From contig NC_092580.1 in assembly GCF_037975245.1 (NCBI RefSeq), forward strand, positions 31,552,001-31,616,000: a stretch of 64,000 bases of DNA. The letters are read 5' to 3'. The position numbers and the translations under genes are program-made. A model generated the notes under the pieces. It was not told the DNA's origin. It saw only the letters and a program-made list of their open reading frames with translations, and did no database searches. Shown piece after piece: positions 9,079-22,089 of this stretch (positions are counted from its first letter, which is position 1; each line of letters begins with the position of its first letter). Source of the stretch: Apostichopus japonicus. Its lineage: Eukaryota > Echinodermata > Holothuroidea > Aspidochirotida > Stichopodidae.

Positions 9079-10971
9079 AAGTATAGCGTAATATTGCGCA
9101 AGAATGAGACGAAACATTTCTTCGTGTTGACTTCTTCAGATTCGCTAGTTATGGATCCTTAATTTAGTGCAGGAAATATTATGTCCCCCAAAAAATTAAT
9201 GAAAAACCATTGAAGGTGATACCTTATTTAATCTTTCATGTGGGATTATTTATACCTTAAAATTATTTGGCAGATAATGCCTCTCTCTCTTTACATATAT
9301 ATGATAAGAGTTGTACTTATTGTTTCCCGAAATCGGTATTATATTTTAAACATTGTGCAATGTTTTAAACAGACTTCTAGTGTATATGATTACGTGTAAG
9401 GTATTCAACAAGGTATATAGTATGTACACAAAAGTTTAACATTTATTTTAGCAACGTTTACATCATGATCGGCGATTCAGAAACAATATTGTAAAATTAA
9501 TTGCAATCTTTTACAAAATGTTGTTATTTATAATTCCATACTGTTGTGTTCATGCAGTCTATTAATAAAAAACAAGTTATATTAAGCTAAGAACAAGATT
9601 TCATGAAAACGCGTTGTTTTGTATCAGAGTTTTCATAGCCACGTGACCCGGCGACAATAGTGGCCAAGGCTGCAGCCACGTATACTTATACTTCTGGAAG
9701 GGGGGTGGGGGTTAAGTAAACCAGAATAAATCGGGGAAGGGGGAATCTCAGCCCAATACCCCAATGATAGGCAGAATGATATACAAAAAAATCTAGAGTT
9801 CATTACATGTTTAAAAAGTTGCAACGTATAGTAACCTTTTTACATCTAAGCACCTTTTACCAAAATGTCTCAAGGGGAGGGGGGAGACACCCCTCATCGT
9901 ATACCCCTCCCCTTTAAGACTTAACATCTCAGTACACCCACTCACCCTCCAGTACGATAAAAGTTGCGCCCCAGGCTGGCGGTACGCCAACATAGCTCAT
10001 GTATTGCAATACGGACGGTAGTGACATATATCATGTACCATGTGTTGCATGAAACAAGCTTGTCTCCAAGGAGGCTTTGTGATTAGCTTTCAATTACCTA
10101 CCATTCTTTTAAAAAAACCATAGTCCCCTCCCCCCCCCCACGACTCTATACCCTACACACACATTCAAAAAAGTGCGTATAGAGTAGAGATGCGGATTGA
10201 AGGCTTGATGAGATACATAGGTTATGGTTTACTCTCTCTGTAAAAAATAAAGCCGAAATGGGGTCGACGAATTATTTTTAGTGCATGAATAATTAAATAG
10301 TTTGACATAAGGATTTAGTCCTTCCTGCAAACGTGAGGGTAATGACTGATATTAGCTACACGTTTACGAAGGGTTTGCCTTAAATTGATCCAGGAAGCAT
10401 TAACGCACCAAACCAGGAGTAACGTTTTCCCAATTCTGGATAGATAAAGTGTAAGAAAACTAAAGGATGATATTTCATAGACCCACCCTCCCCCCCCCCC
10501 AACAAAATTGTGAGTGCTAGTAATAGTCCAGTTTATCAGTTTATAGCTATATTCGGTTTCCATACTGAATTTTTCCTTTCAAGGATAAAGGTTTGGCAGA
10601 ATTATAGACTTAATATTTCATTAATTTGCGATTCATCTGCGATTAATCTGCCTACTTGAAAAGAAATTTTGATGGACGAGAACAACAGACTATCTGCGAA
10701 TATAACCTGGCTTTGTCATTTCTTCATGCATTGGCGAGTACTAGTACACACATAACACATGTAGTCTGTGCAAGTTCATTGTGTACAATATAAGTATACA
10801 GTATAGTACTGTATATCGTATATACTGTAAGTATATATGCATGTTTCAGTTGCATCTGATGGTAGTACAGTACTGTACATCAATGAATGTACTATGTATT
10901 ATGAGCGCAACAGGAGCATTTGTTGTTGTCTGATGTCACGTGATAGAGATGATTTGATTGGTTGAGTTTAA

Positions 10972-11613
10972 AGCAGCATTTTGCGTTTGGTCGCCGTTTT
11001 CTACTTTCTTGACATGTCCATCGAGTTTTTTACATATATCAATCACAAAACAGCAAACTAAGATATTAGCCAAGTTTTTCCCTGCCAACAACGTTAATTA
11101 GCGAGTAATTAAGGATACTTGCAGATAATGAGAAAAGTGTCCACGACAAATTCCACATTTAAAATTAATCGCATACATGCAGTTCCCCCAAACCCACTGG
11201 TTTGAATTCAACCAATCAGAGATGCAGGTTTAGTTATTAGCCGTTGCTAAAAATAGATTCAAGACTTTGCGTTGGTACAACCAGGGAGTTGTTATGGAAC
11301 TCCCTAGTAAAACTCACTGACCTCTCAGTGGTACAACTGCCATATAGACTGTACACAAATCAAACATGGTGTTGTATTACGTATTGGTCAATGACGTTCG
11401 TAGTGTTTGAATATTCATATTATGGGCGAGGTTTATTGGGATCCCAACGGAAAATATCTTGGAGATAAACACAGTTGAAAGTTGCAATTTTTCGACTTTT
11501 ATGCCACCATTTGAAGTAAGATTTAAATAGATAAGCTAGTTATGTATGTCGTTATGGCATAGTGGAGTCAGTGAGGTTGAGAAAAATCATAGAAAAGGAC
11601 GCAAAATGCTGCT
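10972..11613. mobile_element. TTAA-flanked MITE, copy 2 (inverted relative to copy 1)
   Basis: A 642-bp element with the same AGCAGCATTTTGCG termini and TTAA at 10968-10971 and 11614-11617. Its interior matches 3731-4344 in reverse complement with moderate divergence and small indels. It has no coding capacity. Confidence 0.75.
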
Positions 11614-12507
11614 TTAAAATATGAATAAGTGTGATTTTGCAATTGTTTGGGCGAACAGAATTGTCAATTTTTACGAAAAGTCTAATTACTCGTTAATTAG
11701 GGTTCGCCGAGTAAAAATTCTATCACAGTAATCTCTCTTTCATCGATCGCAATTAAGTTGCTAATATGTAGGCTAAGTGACAAAGGAAAGACTAAATATT
11801 CTAGAATAAACGCAATATTGCCCATTAAGTTAATTTCGTTTATTTTTGCTTTATTGTTGCTTCTCTGCTGATATTAGTTACCTTCTTACACTGCGAAGAA
11901 TAAATGAACAAGTTCATTGAATGTCAAAATAACCCAATTTTATCGAGGTTTTCCATATACCTTGATCTCTCTTGTTACTAAATTTCTTGAGATTGTTGTT
12001 GGTTTCGTCACCATATTGTTAACGCATCGCCTATCACTTCAGATTTCATTCCGGAAGGAGACAATGTCATTTGACAACGACACCCTCTGTACAACATCTC
12101 TATAAATACTCACTCGGTGAACGAGCACGGAACACAAAACAAGCAAAGCGAACCTCATTAGCTTTAGACAATATTCTCTTTCAGAATGGGGGTATTGTGT
12201 AGCTTCATACACCACCGGGAGAGCATGTAGCATCCATACGTACGTTGGGAATAACCTAAAACTTTATATATTGTTGTGGGAATCATCATCATTATCATCA
12301 TCATCGAAAAGTCTAAAATGAAAAGTCGAATTCTGAGGTTTCTTGAAAAGCGAAGTTTTGTTGGAAGTCAATGACAGGTTCTAGTTTTGAACAGGCTATA
12401 GATACAATGTTGCTGTATACGTTGAAGGTAACTTGAATTGACTCTAAGAAGGTAAGTTGGTTGCGAAATTATTACGTCGATGTATATATGCCTGTATATA
12501 TAGCTGG

Positions 12508-12551
<44 letters not shown>
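12508..12551. repeat. (TA)n microsatellite
   Basis: About 44 bp of alternating TA in intergenic DNA. Confidence 0.95.
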
Positions 12552-12554
<3 letters not shown>

Positions 12555-14789
12555 TGTGAATATTCACCTATCTGTATCCCCGTACATAAAGTCGATTCAT
12601 CATTTGCTCTAAGCTATGGATAATATTGGTATAGGCTTAACTAATTTTGTTCAATCGGTAAATTATATTGTGTAATGCTATGTTAACTTCAATACGCGAT
12701 ATAAATCAACGGAAACATGTTTTAACGGTATTTTGCGATAGAAAATCGTTTTCTTCCTTACGGGATACTTATCTCACTATATAAATACAATTTTTGCTTT
12801 TAATATTATTTAATAACGTTAATTGCAATTAGGAAAATGAAATTTTCATCATCAGATTACTGTGGGCGTAACATATTACATAAAATACGATATAGGCTTG
12901 CCGGAAAGCTTATAAGGCAGAGATGAAAACATCAAATTAGCAAGATTACCTTTCGAAGGTCGACATACTACAATAATTAAAATTAACCTCTGACATCATC
13001 GCATTTAACGTCGCCCTTTTTGTTCTTGTTATATTTCTTCATTCAATAGAAATTTATAGCTGGACAAAATCGCTTCACTGCCAATTTCTGTTTAAATTAT
13101 GAAGTGCTCGTGGCAAAATGTGAACAACAATCAAAGAAAATATCTCATTTGTTGAAAATGAAATTCCTACAAAAAATAAGATTTAATAAAAAAAATCATG
13201 AAATAAGCCGCCTAAATTGAAACCGTTTACTTTATATTGTGTAATATAACGATGTATGGGATCCATTGTTATAGAGAAACAAACAAACAAATAAAACAAA
13301 AAAACATGAAATACAATTGGTATGTAAAAGCAACAATCCCATTTCTGATCATGACGTAAATAAGTGTATAAACTGAATAATTATAATTATAAACAGTCAC
13401 GTACACGCGATTGTTTCTCTTGGTGTCTGATAAGAAGTACTGACTCAGTGAATGTTTGCCCCAAATCTAGAAGGATATAAAATTCTAACAAAATGTAAAT
13501 ATATTTCCTGGGATTTATGACTCTCCAGATTAATCGTCAATTTGATGAATCTGAAGGCTAATGTTTTTTATTGTTTTATTTATCTTAGGAATTGAGTCTC
13601 GTCACTCTTTGATCCTTGATCCTGGTCAAGGCTTTTGTATTATTGTTCTATGAAGTACGTACAGTTTATTCAAAGAGGGTGAGTGTGGGCTGGAAAGGGG
13701 GGGGGGGTGTGGGATGGGGGTAAAAATTAATTTAAATTGATTAAAAACACTGCAGGTTAATCATGCATATAAAGGGGAGAATCAGTATAATGATTGTAGC
13801 ATGCAGGTATAAATAGACTCCTGAAGGATATATCTTCTTATGACGTCAGAAACGAAGAAGCACATTTTCAAATGTGTGTTTGTGGGGGGAGGGAGGGGGG
13901 GCTGGAACCAAGATTTCTTGCTTTGTGAAGTCAAAATGAGACCATGGAACTGAAAACGTTTCCAATGAATATAGTCGGTAACTACTAGTTTCAAGTTTTT
14001 TTGTTTGCTTTCGTTTGGCTTTTTCGATGCATATTTTTATAGACTTGCCCCCCCCCCCCCCCAAAAAAAAGAACAGTAGTGGACAGAAAATACCCTCAAT
14101 GCTTTTTTTGTATTTGAAAAGTTTATATTGTGTTGAATTTGTTAATGTAGTGAATCCAAGGGGGAGGGGGGGGGGTGAGGAGTGGCACGGCCTTATAAAA
14201 TTGCCCATTTTCATCTATTAGAACAACTCCGTTTCTTGTTATTACAAGTGCGGTGCCTCATTCCTTTTCTTAATTAAAAGTGCCTCATTGTTATTTACAA
14301 AGTAACCTCTTGTTGCCTGTTTTTGTTTCAAATACGAATTTGTGGTACCGAATGTGCAAAGACATTGTGGTTTTGCAACTCCCAGTGCCCATTTATAAGT
14401 TTGTTCCCCCATCCCCTCCCGATCACAAGTTAAACCCTTTTCCGCACCACCCATGCACCCCTGTTAAAGGAAAAGAGAGATGCCAATATAAATCGGTGAC
14501 ATTAGTCCACCAAAAATTGCGCAATAGTAATTATGAAATTATACATCAAGTTTACAAATGCAACAAACCAATGCAACAAATTTGTGGGACACAATATATT
14601 TTTTGTTTATGGAGGATCAAAAGGAAACAGTGGTTAATGATTCACTAAGTAGAGTTAACCAATTGATTGCAAGCCACCCAGTTGGAACACTTATTTTCTT
14701 TACTGTACCGTCATGTCCCGCTTCAGAGCACTCGTAGTGTCAGTATGAGCACTGAGCAGTATGAACATCATGTTTCTCTCAAATAAAGG

Positions 14790-15165
14790 TTAGGAACTAT
14801 GTATACTGTTAATACGAGTGCTTTGAAGCAAGGTATATGGGGGAGGACAGTTTAGAGAGGTATTATCATTAGGATCACATAAAGATTATAGGAACTGTTC
14901 ATACTGTTAGTACGAGTGCTTTGAAGCACGATATGGCGGGACAGTTTAGAGAGGTATTATCATTAGGATCACATAAAGATTATAGGAACTGTTCATACTG
15001 TTAGTACGAGTGCTTTGAAGCACGATATGGCGGGACAGTTTAGAGAGGTATTAGCATTAGGATCAGATAAAGATTAGGAACTGTTCATACTGTTAGTATG
15101 AGTGCTTTAAAGCATTGTATTGGGAGGACAGTTTAGAGAGGTATTAACATTAGGAAATTGTCCCA
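14790..15165. repeat. Tandem repeat, 92-99 bp unit, four copies
   Basis: Units begin near 14790, 14890, 14984 and 15076. Each contains AGGAACTGTTCATACTG, GAGTGCTTTGAAGCA and GGACAGTTTAGAGAGGTATT. GTGCTTTGAAGCAC is itself nearly palindromic. Confidence 0.9.
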
Positions 15166-17738
15166 ACAGGCTTTGCAAACACATATATTATATAGTTACT
15201 TTAGTTACAATGATTGCTATACATGTAGGCCTATATGTGCGTCTGTAACGTTGCTTGGTGAGAGAGACATCCAAACCAAGAAATTACGTGTTTCTTGATT
15301 TGGAGACTTATGTAGTAAGAAATAAGTGTTTTTATTTGCTCTTTCTTGGTCTATCCGTTAATTGGAAACCAAGATTAAAACCGTCAAAACTTATCTATGA
15401 AGAATATGTTTGGTTTCAAATCCAATTAAAAAACAACCGTTCATCTTGTACACAATATCGTGTTTATCAAGGCCTAACAATTCACAAGTCCGTTTTTCGA
15501 GTAATAATGTTGATGTTGATTTTCATGTTGATGTTGATGTTGACTGAAATTTGGCTTGAAAATAATTTTTTATTACTATTTTAACTTATGAACTTAACCT
15601 ATGTTTTCCTCCATTTTGCATCAAAGGTATGAATTCATTTAAAGTAGGCCGGCCTAAATTCACCTGTTTTTTCCCCCTGTTTTGTAGGCCTTTACTCAAG
15701 TATTCTGAATAAAAATAAATATATAAATAAATAGACGTTAAGTCCATCAAAGACTGACATTCCAACCGAGTTTTAGCATCTTCTGGTTTTCTTTGGTTTT
15801 CCAACGTTTTTTGTAATGTCGTCACATCTCAAGAGCCGTTTGGTGTTTATCTATGCCTAACGGAGAAAGTACAGTCTTATCATTTTTGTTTCTAGTCTTA
15901 AATTCAGTCGTTTGAATTATTTATCACGTATTACAATCAGCTTTTTGAAACGCCAAATGCCAAATATATGAATTATTTCAAATAGGCCGACACAAAACTA
16001 TCTGTTGTATTGAAAGGTGTTAACAAAATGATATGTGTCTTCTGATTCAAACAGCCTATCGAAACCCTTCATGCATTATGTTTTTTGTTCTTCAAAATTT
16101 TGTGTAACCTGTAGCGATATCTCAGGAGATGTGTATCCATGCCAACGGGAAAGTACTTTCTTGTCAATACTGTTTTGAAGCAATGACTTGTCGTATTTCA
16201 AGTCTTAAACACAGTCGTTTGAATTATTAATCATGTGTTACAACCAGCATCTTCTTTTTTTTTGTATTTCTACAAATTTTTGGGCAAAATTCATGCATAT
16301 TTCCCTTGTGAGCCGTAATCGCTTTATTCCAATAATCCGTTAGCCCAACCGCACACATCAAAATGTGTCACGTAACTTGTTGACGTCACCAGGATGCCAT
16401 GAAAAAAAAATGATTCAATATTTTGTGTAAAAAAAAAGCGAGAAGAAGATATACATCTATTGAGCTCAAGTTTCGTGCAGAGATAATAATCAATGTTGAC
16501 ATTTTTCGGTAACAGATTAGATAATAAATGAGGAAAATAAAAACTTCCACTTCAAGAAATCTTTAAGCACAATTTGTAACTGTAAAACACAATTTAATTA
16601 GTATCTGCATGTGCGTAAATTGCTGCGAATAAAATATTAACTTTCTTCCTTGTTTAACATGAACTAAACAGTCCTGGATGTTTTAAAGTACAATATTTAC
16701 TGATTAATGAACCGCCCAGGGGCATATACGTATATACCTTCAAGTATCTCTTGTATATTAAGAAATTTATCAGGATATAAATCTGTATAATTTAGCTTCT
16801 CGGAATATGAATAATTTTGTGTAGAACAGCTGAACCCCAAACTTGAAGCTCTTATACAACGATGAAATCTGCTTCAACTCTTCGTAAAATTGTACGTAAA
16901 GAATCGTTTGGGTATGCATATAAACCTAAAAGATGGTTATGTGAATACACGTAATGGTTATGTGAAAACATGTAAGGCATTGCGGCACCAAAGGCGAGGA
17001 GAGGGGGGAGGGGGGGGGGGGGGAGAGCGGGCGGGCGGCTCAGGGCGGAGGCATGCTGAACAAATGCCACACTCTAGAAATTCTGGTGCCGCCGATGCCT
17101 GTAAGAATAAACGAAAAACCTACAAGTTTACCAGAATTAATTGTTGCATTGACTTACTGTACACACTAAATCGTCAAATTGAATGCTCATTTTTCCTATT
17201 TAAAAAAAAGAAGTTTGTCAAATTTCTTATAAACCAATCTGTTGCGTATCTGAAGTGATTTGCGCCATGATGGTCAACTTATGTGTTTATTTATTATTCC
17301 TCTCTTCTTAGAATTGACATCTGAGGCTACAACGATGTTCATAAATGCATTTAGAAGTGAAGACACTATAGCGCACAATATACATTAATAAATGCTGCAA
17401 GACAAATCCTACATGGCTGCAAACAGAAACAAATGGATCATCGGAACGAGATGGAAACAAATCTAAATTTATTACTTCTATCAGTATATCTTATTCAAAG
17501 ACGATGCTTTGGAGGCATATATTGCAAGTATCTATAACCTATAACCAAATCAGTCGACTTGAATTCATCTCTATAATTCTTTTCTAATCCCGCTATTTTT
17601 ACAGACAATTATATAAACATACAATATCTTAACACTACCTTTCTCGTTTTCACCTGGATATATCATTTAATGTTATAACTCGAACGGCATTATTGACTTG
17701 TTATTATGGGTTATCGATTTATTGATTATTGACTTGGC

Positions 17739-17747
17739 TATATATAG
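17739..17747 (+). promoter_or_regulatory. Possible TATA box of the GPCR gene
   Basis: TATATATAG lies 41 bp upstream of the second Met codon (17788). If used with usual spacing, transcription would begin near 17770, after the first ATG (17767), favouring the second Met. Simple TA sequence is common here, so this is weak. Confidence 0.35.
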
Positions 17748-17766
17748 AGAGCGTTGAATATCATCT

Positions 17767-18960
17767 ATGTTGCACGACACATTCAAAATGGCGACCACCA
17801 TCGGTCAATCAGCAGCAAAAGAGAACTCTTCGTCACAGGATCCTTTCGATGATACGTCCAAAATTATTCTCGTGACTGTCTTATCATCTTTGTGTTTGAT
17901 AAGTATCATCGGTAACTTGATCATATTAACCGTCATCGTGAAAACTCCTCAACTACGAAATTTGACGCATATTCTTGTCGCTAATTTATGCATACTGGAC
18001 TTAGCCTGTTCCGTCCTGGCCGTACCGATATCGATAATCAGCATTTTAAAGGGTGAATGGATCTTCGGGGATGTATTCTGTTTTGTTAATGGATACATGC
18101 ATACATTTTTCTGCACTGGATCAATACTTACATTGAGTATCATTAGCATTGAACGTTATATCTCTATTGCTCACCCTCTCTCGTACACGTCCTATTATAG
18201 GAATCCAAAAGTTGGTTTAGTCATCGCTTACATCTGGCTTCAGTCTGCAACGTTAGCCCTACCTCCTCTGGTTGGTGCAAACAGTTACGTATTTAACAAA
18301 CATCGGGGACACTGCTCATTTGAATGGGAACAAACGGTCAGTCATATAACATTCATTGTAATGCTTGGTAGCTTGTGCTTTCTGCTACCGTCTGCTATTC
18401 TTTTAACCATGTATTGCACAGTGTTGCGTATTGCGCGCCAAACGACAAGGCGTATCTGCCCTGAGATCACGGAGCACGGTAGAGTGACCTCAATCGTAGA
18501 AACAGGTGGAAAGTCAGATCAAAGAGGATCCCAGGCCCGACCCACAGATCAAACTACAAGCGGTGATTCGAAAGCGATTAAAATTATACTGCTGTTGCTA
18601 TGCGCATTCTTCATTAATTGGACACCGTTTTTCGCGCTCAATGTTTACGGAACTATACGCGGAGAAGTAAGCAATGTGATGTGGTGGGAGGTTTGTTCGT
18701 CATGTCTAGCTTTCAGTTCATGCGCCATTAACCCAATTCTTTATGGATTACTGAATCGTAATGTGAGACAGGAAATTCTGGAGAATATCGATTGGATGAA
18801 AGATAAACTCTGTGGAAACGGACAACGAGATACGATGGAAGACAATTTTGGTTCTGAAGACTTTTTCCAATTTCTCGAAAGAACAAATACGATGAGAAAT
18901 ACGAAACTTACAGACTTAGAAATCTCCGATTATCCGGGCCAATCAGCAATTGACACGTGA
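17767..18960 (+). CDS. Class A (rhodopsin-like) G-protein-coupled receptor, orphan, single exon
   Basis: An intact 397-codon open frame with all class A hallmarks. TM1 has N50 (IIGNLIIL). TM2 has L-x-x-D (ILDLA, D78). C105 and C183 are the likely disulfide pair. TM3 ends in E129-R130-Y131, an ERY variant of DRY. TM4 is about 150-172 and TM5 about 192-222. The third inner loop (223-268) is polar. TM6 has W285-x-P287 (FFINWTPFF) and TM7 has N322-P-I-L-Y326. NSS at 20-22 is a potential N-glycosylation site. The cytoplasmic tail is about 65 residues. Two starts are possible: ATG at 17767 has a poor context, while ATG at 17788 (AAAATGG) has a strong Kozak context, giving 390 residues. The GEWIFGDVFC and IAHPLSYTSYY segments recall GPR161/GPR101-like orphan and amine-related receptors, but I cannot assign a ligand. 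The absence of introns over the coding region is notable; a 5' untranslated exon could exist upstream. Confidence 0.95.
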   Translation: MLHDTFKMATTIGQSAAKENSSSQDPFDDTSKIILVTVLSSLCLISIIGNLIILTVIVKTPQLRNLTHILVANLCILDLACSVLAVPISIISILKGEWIFGDVFCFVNGYMHTFFCTGSILTLSIISIERYISIAHPLSYTSYYRNPKVGLVIAYIWLQSATLALPPLVGANSYVFNKHRGHCSFEWEQTVSHITFIVMLGSLCFLLPSAILLTMYCTVLRIARQTTRRICPEITEHGRVTSIVETGGKSDQRGSQARPTDQTTSGDSKAIKIILLLLCAFFINWTPFFALNVYGTIRGEVSNVMWWEVCSSCLAFSSCAINPILYGLLNRNVRQEILENIDWMKDKLCGNGQRDTMEDNFGSEDFFQFLERTNTMRNTKLTDLEISDYPGQSAIDT

Positions 18961-19067
18961 ACTGCAACTGATTTTTCACTTTACTTGTTTCTCTTTAATT
19001 AATGCCATCATTATTGATCAGCATTGATCTTAAATTTAAGGACACAACAAAATTATCATATAGGTCA

Positions 19068-19070
<3 letters not shown>

Positions 19071-19110
<40 letters not shown>
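19071..19110. repeat. (TA)n microsatellite
   Basis: About 40 bp of alternating TA just downstream of the GPCR stop codon. Confidence 0.95.
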
Positions 19111-19111
<1 letters not shown>

Positions 19112-19113
<2 letters not shown>

Positions 19114-19193
19114 GAAAATCGTAATGAGTTGGAAAATCAAGAACAGTGAAAAAACTTTCAGCCTCCACCGGGATTCGAACCACGGGCCTCCCG

Positions 19194-19227
<34 letters not shown>

Positions 19228-19262
19228 TATTTAGAGCTTAAGCCTATATCGCTAAGCTCAAC
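19112..19262 (-). mobile_element. tRNA-derived SINE fragment, interrupted by a TA tract
   Basis: On the minus strand, GTGGTTCGAATCCCGG (19163-19181) resembles the B box/T-arm of a tRNA promoter. Upstream on that strand, GAGCTTAGCGATATAGGC could be a diverged A box, separated by a (TA)n tract at about 19194-19224. The expansion between the boxes and the lack of a foldable cloverleaf argue against a functional tRNA gene. Confidence 0.4.
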
Positions 19263-19281
19263 ATGAATTTACTGATATGTT

Positions 19282-19287
19282 AATAAA
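19282..19287 (+). terminator. Candidate poly(A) signal for the GPCR
   Basis: First AATAAA hexamer I notice downstream of the GPCR stop, about 320 bp after it. Assignment by position only. Confidence 0.3.
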
Positions 19288-22089
19288 CGACATTTTGGAC
19301 TTCATTCAAGTCGTAATGATTATTTGCTGCTCTTAACCGACTGTCTTTGTTTGCATCGTTTATGTGTGTGTTTGTGTTCTTATTTGGATGGGATGGGTTT
19401 ATGAGACGATACGAGAAACCCCTTACGTCACGTACCTATAGAACACCCTCGGTAGAACATGCGTAATACAACGTCTTATAAGGTGATCTATATGTCTGTA
19501 ATGATTACTTAATGCCTGGATTAATTTTAAAGCACTTGAAGATATGAATATGCAAAACTGCCCATAGATCATAGGCATGTGATATTATCAACTAAATGAG
19601 ACAATCTCTGGGACTTTTCACGCTTCTCGATCGGTAAGGTTAACCATGGAGGTAAAAACAGACCTCCATGGGTTAACATAAGGTTCCATCCAAAACCATT
19701 GATATGCATGTTAAACTATACAGTTGAATACAAATGGTGAAATGTTTGGGGTACGGTATTTTTATACAAAAATAATCGAAGAAATAATTGCCGTCAACCA
19801 TTTCCTTGTAACATCTTTTTGGGCTGTTTCGAATGAAATACATAGGGCTAAAGAGTGATCCCTTCTTACATGGTATCATTGGTATAAACAAAGGTGCTGT
19901 GACCGGGTGTCCACATCTCTAAGGTCACTCAATTATGTCCATGGCGATAGGCTGTTAGCTAATAAATTTTTGCTCTCATTCATCTTTTCTCGATCATTTT
20001 TGCGGTTCATGATTTGGAGATTGCTATTACTATCAAAGATTGGATAATGTGCAGTAGTTGGGTTGTGGTTATACGGCGTAACTCTCTCGTACATATTCTA
20101 AACTACCTTTCACTTTGCGCGTGCGCATATCAAATCATGCGACAACTTTATGAAACCGTTTGTTTTTGGTTTTCCTTTACACCAGGTGGTTGGCAATTAA
20201 TTGCCTACGTGGGGGCAAAAGAAATAGTAGTTGGGCAAAGAACCAACTGGGAGATATAAAATCGCACTACAGGCCTACATATATTGAGTAATGTGCAGCT
20301 TAGGCACGCAGGGTGCTCAGTTCGAGGGCCTTTAGCTTCCGTAGGGCCTATACCCGACTAGTGCCTGTCGAATTGGAAACTTTGGCGCTTCTTCGAATTT
20401 CGTCCAACGGGCCGCTTATTAAGTACCCTTGGCGAAAGATGACCGTCTTTGGTTGGCCAAAGAGGACTTTCATGGTCAAAAGTTGTCGCAATACATGGTG
20501 GCAGCCAGGGGCGTATCCTGGACTTTAAGAAGGATGGGTATGGCTAGTGGTGTCGTTAAAGCCGACCCACTTTCAAGGTCTTTGCAAATGAAGTAGAACG
20601 AACGGTTACATTTAATCTGAGGGACACAAAAGTTTCTGCATAACATTTTAAGTGTTAAAACCTCGATGTTAAGAAACAGCCAATGGTATATCGTCACTGT
20701 TAGACTGAGGGGTTTCAGATTATGTGTGAACAGCACATAGTCTGGATAGAATGGCGCAAACCTACAACCAGACACATTATACAGCTCCATTGCATAGATA
20801 TTATTTAGTCGAATATAATGTCCAAGTTAATTTCGAATACATGCGGACATGATACGGATCTAATTTCCGCATATGTATTCCAATCAGAATTCACAATTCT
20901 GGTTAATACGTCGTCTATAATTCCACTATTCACATAAGCTTCAAATTTAATGGCCTCATAGAGTAATTGATGCGTATACGTTCACCAATTCATGTACATA
21001 GCTACATAGGTACACGTAGGCTAAATCCATGCAAACTTCGATTCATGGTCGAAAAACCGAATTCAATATTCGAGTAGCGCGGGGGGGGGGGGGGGGTGGG
21101 GTACAAGGCAGCAGTCGGAATTTTCTGGCTTCAAAACCCATCCAGTTGAAATTTCAGACACTACCCCCCCCCCCATCCAATCACCAGGCATTAGCTACGT
21201 CCCTGGATATAGATATACACAAATATAGACCGCATTGACGTATATCTATATCTTATACGTTTTAATCATTTGCTATGCATGAGCAAATCGGTCCCCGGAG
21301 AAATGTATCCTTTGAATGTTAGCTTGATATGTATTACAATTTACTGGGCGGAGATAAACGAAATATCAAGGGATCTAATTAATAATGATATTATTATCAT
21401 CATTATATCTTCATCAAATTACGTAATATGTTATTGAACTCATTATCAAGCTGTCCATTGAGGTTCATTTGTAGTTTTAAAACATACTTGAGATAACTCA
21501 GAATATTTTCCTATGTAAACTATATTTCGTATACTTCCTGTGCCGGAAAAAAACAGGAAAGTCATTTGTCATTCGACACAAATATGCCTATCGTTTAGGA
21601 CTAATGACTTGAAGCAAAACGAACAAGAAATGGTTGGATTCATGGACTGTGTGACTTCTCATCAGAAAAAAAGAAGCCTCTTGAAACAAATTGTGTTGAT
21701 CATGGGCGGCGATCATGGGGGAGAGGGAAGGGGGGACATGTCCCCAAATATTTTAGGTGGGGGGGATATAATATCTAATATCCCCCCAATATTTGGTGGC
21801 ATAGTTTTTTTGTGTGGCAATAAATAGAAAATAATGCGTGAGATTATTTATCCAAATCATATTTGGCGGTGGCTAAAACTTCATCCAACACATGCTGGCA
21901 TGAGGTAAATGACTATTCGTGGTCGTTTCTGTGACCTGTGACCGTATAGCATGTTGTCACTCATGATTATTATCATATTGTCTGTACATCTCTTGTGTAT
22001 GAGTGTATAAGTATGTACAATCATATATAACATCGATATGGGTTCACTGGGTTTCCATTTGGCCTGTTTCCCTACAAGATTTCTAATCG

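Larger units (their letters stand above)
6460..17738. other. Intergenic region between TMEM116-like gene and GPCR
   Basis: About 11 kb without a supportable gene. It holds the repeats and elements listed separately: 6870-7070, 7635-8028, 8258-8383, 8830-9078, 10972-11613, 12508-12551 and 14790-15165. It also carries several poly-G/C runs (for example 7175-7184, 7816-7831, 13696-13707, 16997-17021). The 15.2-16.8 kb part is plain AT-rich DNA in which I see nothing. Confidence 0.6.

Noticed and set aside
13846-14221. Overlapping open frames with Pro or Gly runs
   Set aside because: They span poly-C/poly-G runs in intergenic DNA and have no domain similarity.
20506-21205. Possible transposon with CAGGGGCGTATCC / CAGGGACGTAGCT ends
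   Set aside because: Ends match only loosely and the flanking octamers differ, so the boundaries cannot be defended.
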